From positions 1,528,501 through 1,592,500 of the forward strand of contig NW_024881520.1 of assembly GCF_019059575.1 (NCBI RefSeq): a DNA stretch of 64,000 nt. The letters are read 5' to 3'. A model generated the notes under the pieces. That model was not told where the DNA came from, made no database searches, and saw nothing but the letters and a program-made list of their open reading frames with translations. The position numbers and the translations under genes are program-made. Of the stretch, positions 58,072 to 64,000 are shown piece after piece (position 1 is the stretch's first letter; every line of letters begins with the position of its first letter). This DNA comes from Amphibalanus amphitrite. Its lineage: Eukaryota > Arthropoda > Thecostraca > Balanomorpha > Balanidae.

Positions 58072-59590
58072 GTAAATGCTAGGCGCATCCGACTGAAATA
58101 CCTATCGCATAGTTCTTGATTCGGCTACTTCACAGTTCCGAACAAAAACCTGCATGTTCAGAGTTTGCATAGCACAGTGATCTACATAGCTCACAACATT
58201 GCCTGATTATGTTTTTATAATTTATCATAGCGTCGTCTTTGCTCACAATGCGCTGATTGGGGAATGTATGTTCAGGAAGGCAATATGTGCCGTTGCATAG
58301 CAGGGGTGCGTTATAGTGTCTGCTGCTCACAGTCCCGAACAGATTAGAGCTGTGGGTCAAGGTTGGACACGCTGTGTTGACCCCAAGCCTAGTACCGAGC
58401 GTGGGGTTTGTGGCGCTGGCGGGCGATAAAAGGTGCCGACCTTATGTTACCCGCTGCAGCATATATCTTTACGTACACATATGGTATACAAAGTAATTTA
58501 AACAAAATAAGTCCAAATCTCGAGCCGATTCCGTATGTACATCAACGAGAATGTCGAGGGTGTGCGATCAATGGCGATAAGTACCTACAAGGTGATATTC
58601 GCACAATGAAGCATATCGCATTCCAAAGCTGGAAGAATGTTTTGCGGTTTGAACTGCACTACCACATTTATCCCAATTTACCTCAATGCCTTTTACTCTA
58701 GTCTGGACTGTCGTTTATTTCTGAGAGCTGCCAGGAATTCGTACCGAGTATGATTAGCATTTAGCATACGTGGTGCACGTGGGCGCGACGCGACAAGGGG
58801 AGGGTGTCTGCCGGCACTATAACCAGTTCTCCCGTGTCGCGAGGTCACTCATCGACTGTGAACGTGAGTGAGGTCATCTGCGTGTGATGATCGGCCTGTG
58901 TGGACTTGGAGGACTCTCACCTTAGGGTGCAGGTCCGCGAGAGTATTACACAGAAGCATAATCTGTTAATAACCTGGCATTGGCTTTAAATCGATGTACT
59001 GTGAGCTGTGACATTTGGACATGTGAGTCTGTGACCAAGAGCTGCAGATGCAGTTGAGGGCGCCTATGGCTGATGCAGTCCGCCCCTGAAACCCAAGCAT
59101 CATCATCATCATCATCACTCAGATTCGACCTTGCCTCTCCTCATGTAGGAGTAGCTGTATGCCACTGGTAGGCGAAATTGGTTCCATGTTGTGCCCTGGC
59201 TGGCCTGTGCGTGTCACTCTGAAGGGCACCCGATGATGGTGTGCCGAGGCTGGGCCCCACACACGGGGCTGCTCGGCGTGGGTAGCGATATTGCTCGGTT
59301 GCTCGGCCTGGGCACCACTACGTGCCATTGTTTGGGGGTGTCGTGACGCAGCCACTGCAAACGGAATTTGACGGAAATTTGAACAGTTCGTATTCCTTCG
59401 TGATTAATATTGCTTTGCCCTTACTTACTAAGCAAACTATAAAGAACTGAACTTCGCCTGTAGGGAAAAGATCGATCACCAAAACCATTATTACCAGAAG
59501 ACACCAGCCGAATCTCAAGACGCCGACATAATAACACGACTGGGATAAAAACTCCTTGATGGCAGACAGAGGCGTTTAGAATTATTTCAT
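58072..59590. other. No gene seen
   Basis: A (CAT)n run lies at 59096-59117. No gene was recognised. Confidence 0.35.
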
Positions 59591-60240
59591 GCACGGTGAC
59601 ACTGGCCCGCCCGCCGCCGCCGGCGCGTGGACCGCAGCGGGCGGCCCGGCGCGTGCATGACGGCCGAGAGCGTGACTCGAGCGGCGTGACGTGACGGCAC
59701 GTAACGCCGGCGGGAGCTGGGCCAATCAGCCGCCGGTGGAGCTGGAGGGGAGGGAGGAGGAGGGATGGAGGAGGGAAGGAGGAGGGACGGGCTGAGGGAT
59801 GGGGGGAAGGGGTGAATGCTTGTCAGGAGGGACGGGGATGATACATAAGAGAATGGATGTTACATAGAGGGACGACGGAAGGACACTACGAGAAGTCATG
59901 TGTAGGTGGAGATTGGCAAGAGAGGAGGAACGAGTCTGAGAAATAACAGCTAACAGATGGCAGATATCAGCTCCTAAGTGTATTGGGTCCTACCAACACT
60001 TCTCAGACAATAATAACCGCCCTCGACGCCTCGGTAGACACTTTGTCGGCGCGATCAGTCCGGCCAGCGCTCCATCAGGCGCGCCCACTGTTTGGTGATT
60101 GTGTAAAACTGGTGGCGAAATGCCGTGAAATTCGCTCAGACGGCGGCGTTCCCAGCGTAATCAGTGGCCAGACGACGGCGGCGGGTCGGAGTAGAGTAAC
60201 GGGCGGCTCCGGTCTACAGTTGGGGCAGACGGGAGGGTAG
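59591..60240 (+). promoter_or_regulatory. CpG-rich promoter-like region
   Basis: The CG-dense block 59600-59745 includes CRE half-sites (TGACGTGACGG at 59697) and a CCAAT box (GCCAATCAGC at 59723). A purine-rich GGA/GGAGGGA run follows (59745-59815). It lies 1.4-1.6 kb upstream of the large exon at 61204, on which it may act. No TATA box. Inferred only. Confidence 0.35.
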
Positions 60241-61150
60241 CACGGAACCGTGATTGTTCTGTTTTCACGGCGCCTGGTGCCCGTGATCGCTACGTTTTGC
60301 GGTGCTGATGCCGTATCAGCACACTAAAAACATCGAATTCGACTGCACCCCTCTCCACCCCTTCCTCAATAGACTTTTCTGATTCCCTCACCACCCTCGC
60401 CACAGAGTTACACGAGCCTCATCTATAATGCATGAGGTTACACACATGCCCACACACGGACAAAGACACAACTTCACAAACAAACACTTCAACTCAGCCG
60501 CCGGGCCCCCAGCCAGGCTGACGCCTATTGTGCAAATCCTTAGAGCGTGCACATACGTCCCGTGCACACACGCACTTGCACAAGGAACGGGCTCCCATAC
60601 CGTCACGAGAGCGGCTTGGAAAGGGACGGAGCGCGGCTCAGCTCGGTGACCCGTACTGGAGCCGGTCGGGGTCACACAGACCTGGGCGGGCCCACCGACC
60701 TCGTTTCACCGACAGTGTGTCTGAGACCGAGCGTCAGACCTCTGACCCGCGCTGCCACCGCTTCCCAACGGGATTCCTTAGAAACTCAGTTTTGGGTTAT
60801 TAGGTATAAGAACAAATTTACTAGCTTGGAATAATCATAAAAGACTTGGCTTAGTTATTTGCTTGCTTACTAAGACAACTATCGTGCCTCCAAGACCTGA
60901 ACTCAGACTGAGAAAACCAGCACGTTCATGTTATCACGGCGCCAGCTAAATTTAAGAGAAAAAACGTTTATGCTTTCTAGCAAACTTCCCAAATATACCT
61001 AAGTTACCAATAGGTCCTACAACTCGAGTTCAATTTTTCATGAGCTGTGACACAGCCAGCGCACAGTCGTCTCTATCCATAGTAGTCTGCCGACGAATTA
61101 TTCTGTCCGCAGTAGACCATGCCATTGACACCTATCTCTCTGTCCCACAG
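60241..61150. other. Upstream or intron sequence of the 61204 gene
   Basis: No coding sequence was recognised. An acceptor-like TGTCCCACAG ends at 61150, which would make this an intron behind a 5' UTR exon. Confidence 0.35.
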
Positions 61151-61178
61151 ACCGCTGAGGACCGCCGCTCGGCCGGTG

Positions 61179-61199
61179 ATGCCTGCGGCCGCCGTCTGA
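61179..61199 (+). other. Short upstream ORF
   Basis: ATG at 61179, six codons and TGA at 61197-61199 lie just 4 nt before the main ATG at 61204. If it lies in the mature mRNA, it could lower translation of the main frame. Confidence 0.45.
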
Positions 61200-61203
61200 C
61201 GTC

Positions 61204-63231
61204 ATGTCCACGCAGCTGGCGCCGGCGGCGGCGACCCTGCCGAGACAGGAGCGCGCCGCCGCGCTGCATCGAACCCGACGCGGCCGCTCTGTCGACGCGC
61301 CGGAGCCGACGCTGGTGCGCCGCGAACAGCCGCCCGCCAGCGCCGACGAGCTCGAGCGACAGGCACAGCAGATCATCCGAGAGTTGGACTCAGTGCGGTG
61401 TGACGTGCGCACGACGCCCTATCCGGTCAACAACGGGCTGAGGAAGGAACCTGTGCGACGTACCGTCTCCGGGCAGAGCACCGGATCAGGGTTCAGCTCT
61501 CTGGACCGAGTGGCGCTGAAGGCGCTCAAGAACAACAAGAACGGAGTGAAGTCGCGGAGTACTAACACCCTGCCGACGGCGCCGCAGAAGGCGAAGGTGG
61601 TTGACTCGGATCATGTGAAGAACAACCTCATCAAGGCGGAGAGTCTGAAGCGGGGCAAGGCTGGACAGTTCGCTAGTAAGAAGGTAGGAGACTTGGCGAA
61701 ACCTATTGGTGGTTCGACGCAGCATCTCAACAACGTGAACCTGCTCAAGGACGAGGCGATGGGCGGACGTCACCGGCGTGGGTCAGAATCCGGCCTCGTG
61801 AACGGCATCCACCACCACGGCAACAAGGTGTTCAGCAAGCACTTCGACGATGAGGACATCGATCCACCTCGCACCCTGCACCACCCGATAAAGCGGCTGT
61901 CGTCTTCAGACAGGGACTCCTACCCTCGCGTGGTCGACTCATCCAGTCAAACCCCCTCCGGTTTCAGCCCAGTTCCCGGCGGAGGTGATGTCATCTACAC
62001 GCAGGTGATCACCGGGCCGGAGCGGGCTCGCCCGGAGGTGCCTCCTCGGCCCGAGCGGCAGCCCGTCGAGCCGTACCGACCGCGCGGATTCAGCTATATC
62101 GGCCGTCGCGACGCCGATCTCATCGAGAGAGCTCAGACTGTCGAGGACCGCAGTCGCTACATTATCGAGAAGATCGCTCGCCAGCGCTCCCGCTCACCGG
62201 CCTACAAGTCGGGCTGGACGTCGCAGCGCGTGTCGGGGTCCATGTCACCGCCGCCGCCGGTCCTGCCGCCCGGAGAGACCGGAGAGGTGCGACGGGGTCG
62301 CTATGGCTCCAGCATCGTCCAGATCGGCGGTGAGGAAGCGCCTCCGCCGCGACCGCCCCCGCCCGTCGAGCCGCCGCACTACACAACACCTCGCAACAGT
62401 AGCAGCGGCGGCAGCGGTGGCAGTGGAGGACAGCAGCACTACAGCGTGCCGAGGAAGTTCTCCAGTAACGTGATTCGGCTCTCGGTGAGCGGCAGCCACA
62501 CGTCTAGTGGGGACGGCTCGCCCACCGAGCGGCGCCGTAGTCAGAGCCACGAGGCTACCCCTCCACCGGCGCTGCACGCTCCCCGCAGCAGGAGCAGCTC
62601 CCCAGAGCGGTACTTCTACGGCGAGCGCCGGCCCGCGGAGCCGAGACCGGTCACACGTGTCACTGAGAAGCGCCAAGCTCCACGCCGACCCTCTCGCGAG
62701 CCTTCAGCCGAGCGGCACCGCCAGCATAACAGCCAGATCTCGCGCAAGGTCAACGGTCATGTGACCCGAGAGGTCAGCGGAGGTCGTGACGGCGCTCGGC
62801 CCGGGGACGCGACCACCCTGGAGAGACAGCGGAGGCGAGAACAACGCGCCGAGAGAGGCGGCGATCGCTCCGACCGCGAGCGCTCCTCAGAATCACCTAA
62901 CCGCCAGGGAGACAACAAGAAACGAATCAAGATTAAATTCATCTACGATGCTACTCGGGATGAACCCTCGGACGCGCGTCTGGCCCGATACACTGAGTAC
63001 CGCGGCAGCGACGAGGCCGACTCGGCGAGCCCGACGCCGGACACCCGGAGTCGTCACGATGTTGTTCAGATCGCCATCCAGGACGGCCACCGGCTGAAGC
63101 AGGAGAAGATGCTGCGGCAGCGGGACAAGTTCCTGGCCCACTTCTTGGAGAGCGGCAGGCCAGAGCCGTCCGAGCGGCGAGACGGTCGCCGGATATCTCC
63201 GCCACATCAGAGCTACGATAAGGACCTGCAC
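61204..63231 (+). CDS. Large first coding exon of a disordered Pro/Arg/Ser-rich protein (3' partial)
   Basis: 676 codons run from the ATG at 61204 to a CAC|GTGAGT donor at 63231. The frame continues only 15 codons past the donor before a stop, so the exon most likely ends here and the gene runs past the window. An in-frame TGA at 61177-61179 supports the start. No folded domain is recognised. Visible are Pro-rich SH3-binding-like runs (VPPRPERQPVEPYRP at about 279-293; PPPRPPPPVEPP at about 379-390), a GSGGSGG linker (about 402-410), many SRS/RSRS and PSRE stretches, a basic KKRIKIKFIY patch (about 572-581) and a charged helical segment (HRLKQEKMLRQRDKFLAHFL, about 628-647). GC is much higher than in the flanks. 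A scaffold or cytoskeletal adaptor is a guess. I do not recognise the gene. Confidence 0.75.
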
Positions 63232-64000
63232 GTGAGTACCGCGGAAAGAGAGCACTCTTGGAATGTTTTAGAATAGTAGCAGAGAAAAGACGATTTTTGT
63301 CGGTTTATGCATGTATGACAACATTAGAATGCTCCCCAGACAGAAACAATTTTACATGGATTAATGAAGCACTTCGTTTCATTTTTGGAAAACATTTCTA
63401 CCGTTTGTCTTAAGATGTGTGATATTCTAACGAGTGAAACCCGCATTTCTGTCATGATTCCTTACAGCTACACATTATTCTTGATTTCCCATTGTTTTCT
63501 AATATTTTAACGGGACTTGTCACCAATTAATAAACGATCTATTCTCCCACGGCATGCCAGCAGTTTAGGAGAAAGTCTGACGCTTTCTGATCAACTCGAT
63601 CGAACCGGTTACTCGACCGGTCGACCTCTCTGAATTCCAGCCCTGCCCCAATCTATGAACCGCCTCACCTAGTGCGTCTCCGACCCAAAAACACTCGCAC
63701 TAGGCCGAGAACGCATCGGAGAGCGCTCAGCGCCCGCTCTAGCCGACAACAAAAACAGCGCCACCATTGTGCGCGGCGACCCTGCGGTCAGAATGTGACC
63801 TCGCCGGCCTGACCCGGTCACCAGGGACGGTAGGTCAGCCGGATTGTCGGCGCAATGGGAGCACCGCAGTCCGGGAGTTGAAAGACAATGGTTTCTAGTG
63901 AGAGAGGTCGGCGGCGAAGACACTATACAGTGGCGTCAGACAAACGGAAACGGTCATTGAAAAGCCACCGAAGGCGGCAGGCAGGCCACTGTAAAGCGCT
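63232..64000 (+). other. Intron after the large exon
   Basis: It starts GTGAGT. No acceptor or further exon was identified before the window ends. Confidence 0.45.

Overview
This is a 64 kb window of an animal nuclear genome. Its genes have spliceosomal introns, GT/AG junctions and a TATA/Inr promoter. An arthropod, perhaps a crustacean, fits best, because of the TATA box with a TCAG-type initiator and the Tyr/Arg-rich secreted product. That assignment is an inference from style, not from a diagnostic gene. Coding DNA is a small part of the window. Most of the rest is nested, non-autonomous DNA transposons, with pieces of non-LTR retrotransposon, tRNA-derived SINEs, microsatellites and a minisatellite.

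Layout. 1-5.2 kb: TTAA-bounded repeats rich in AGGTCA. 5.2-6.2 kb: a complete three-exon gene for a small secreted Tyr/Arg-rich protein, with a clear promoter. 6.6-27.6 kb: a dense transposon graveyard holding a 2.1 kb inverted-repeat element, an interrupted SINE, many TTAA elements, a 2.6 kb foldback-like element built of GATCGTA units, and nested insertions. 29-32.2 kb: a four-exon MARVEL-domain tetraspan gene on +. 34.9-36.1 kb: a single-exon FITM (FIT2) gene on -, convergent with the MARVEL gene. 36.7-37.9 kb: three exons of mitochondrial ribosomal protein L20 on -, with the first exon not located. 38-53 kb: a hAT-like element with a perfect 8 bp target duplication, a truncated non-LTR retrotransposon with a YADD reverse transcriptase, TA-flanked MITEs and more TTAA elements. 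54-60 kb: a twin-CRE GC-rich stretch, GA repeats, a long palindrome, a 16-copy minisatellite, one unassigned candidate exon and a GC-rich promoter-like region. 61.2-63.2 kb: a large 5' coding exon of a disordered, Pro/Arg/Ser-rich protein that continues past the window.

The most interesting signal is a family of TTAA-flanked elements (at least seven copies with both ends, plus fragments). Each end carries a stem-loop made of a G-run, a short self-complementary linker and a C-run. The linker differs between copies but stays paired. In every two-ended copy one end is short and the other carries an extra 15-35 bp spacer bounded by a repeat of the end sequence. The interiors carry many AGGTCA nuclear-receptor half-sites. 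No transposase is seen, so the family must be moved in trans if it is mobile. The TTAA target suggests piggyBac.
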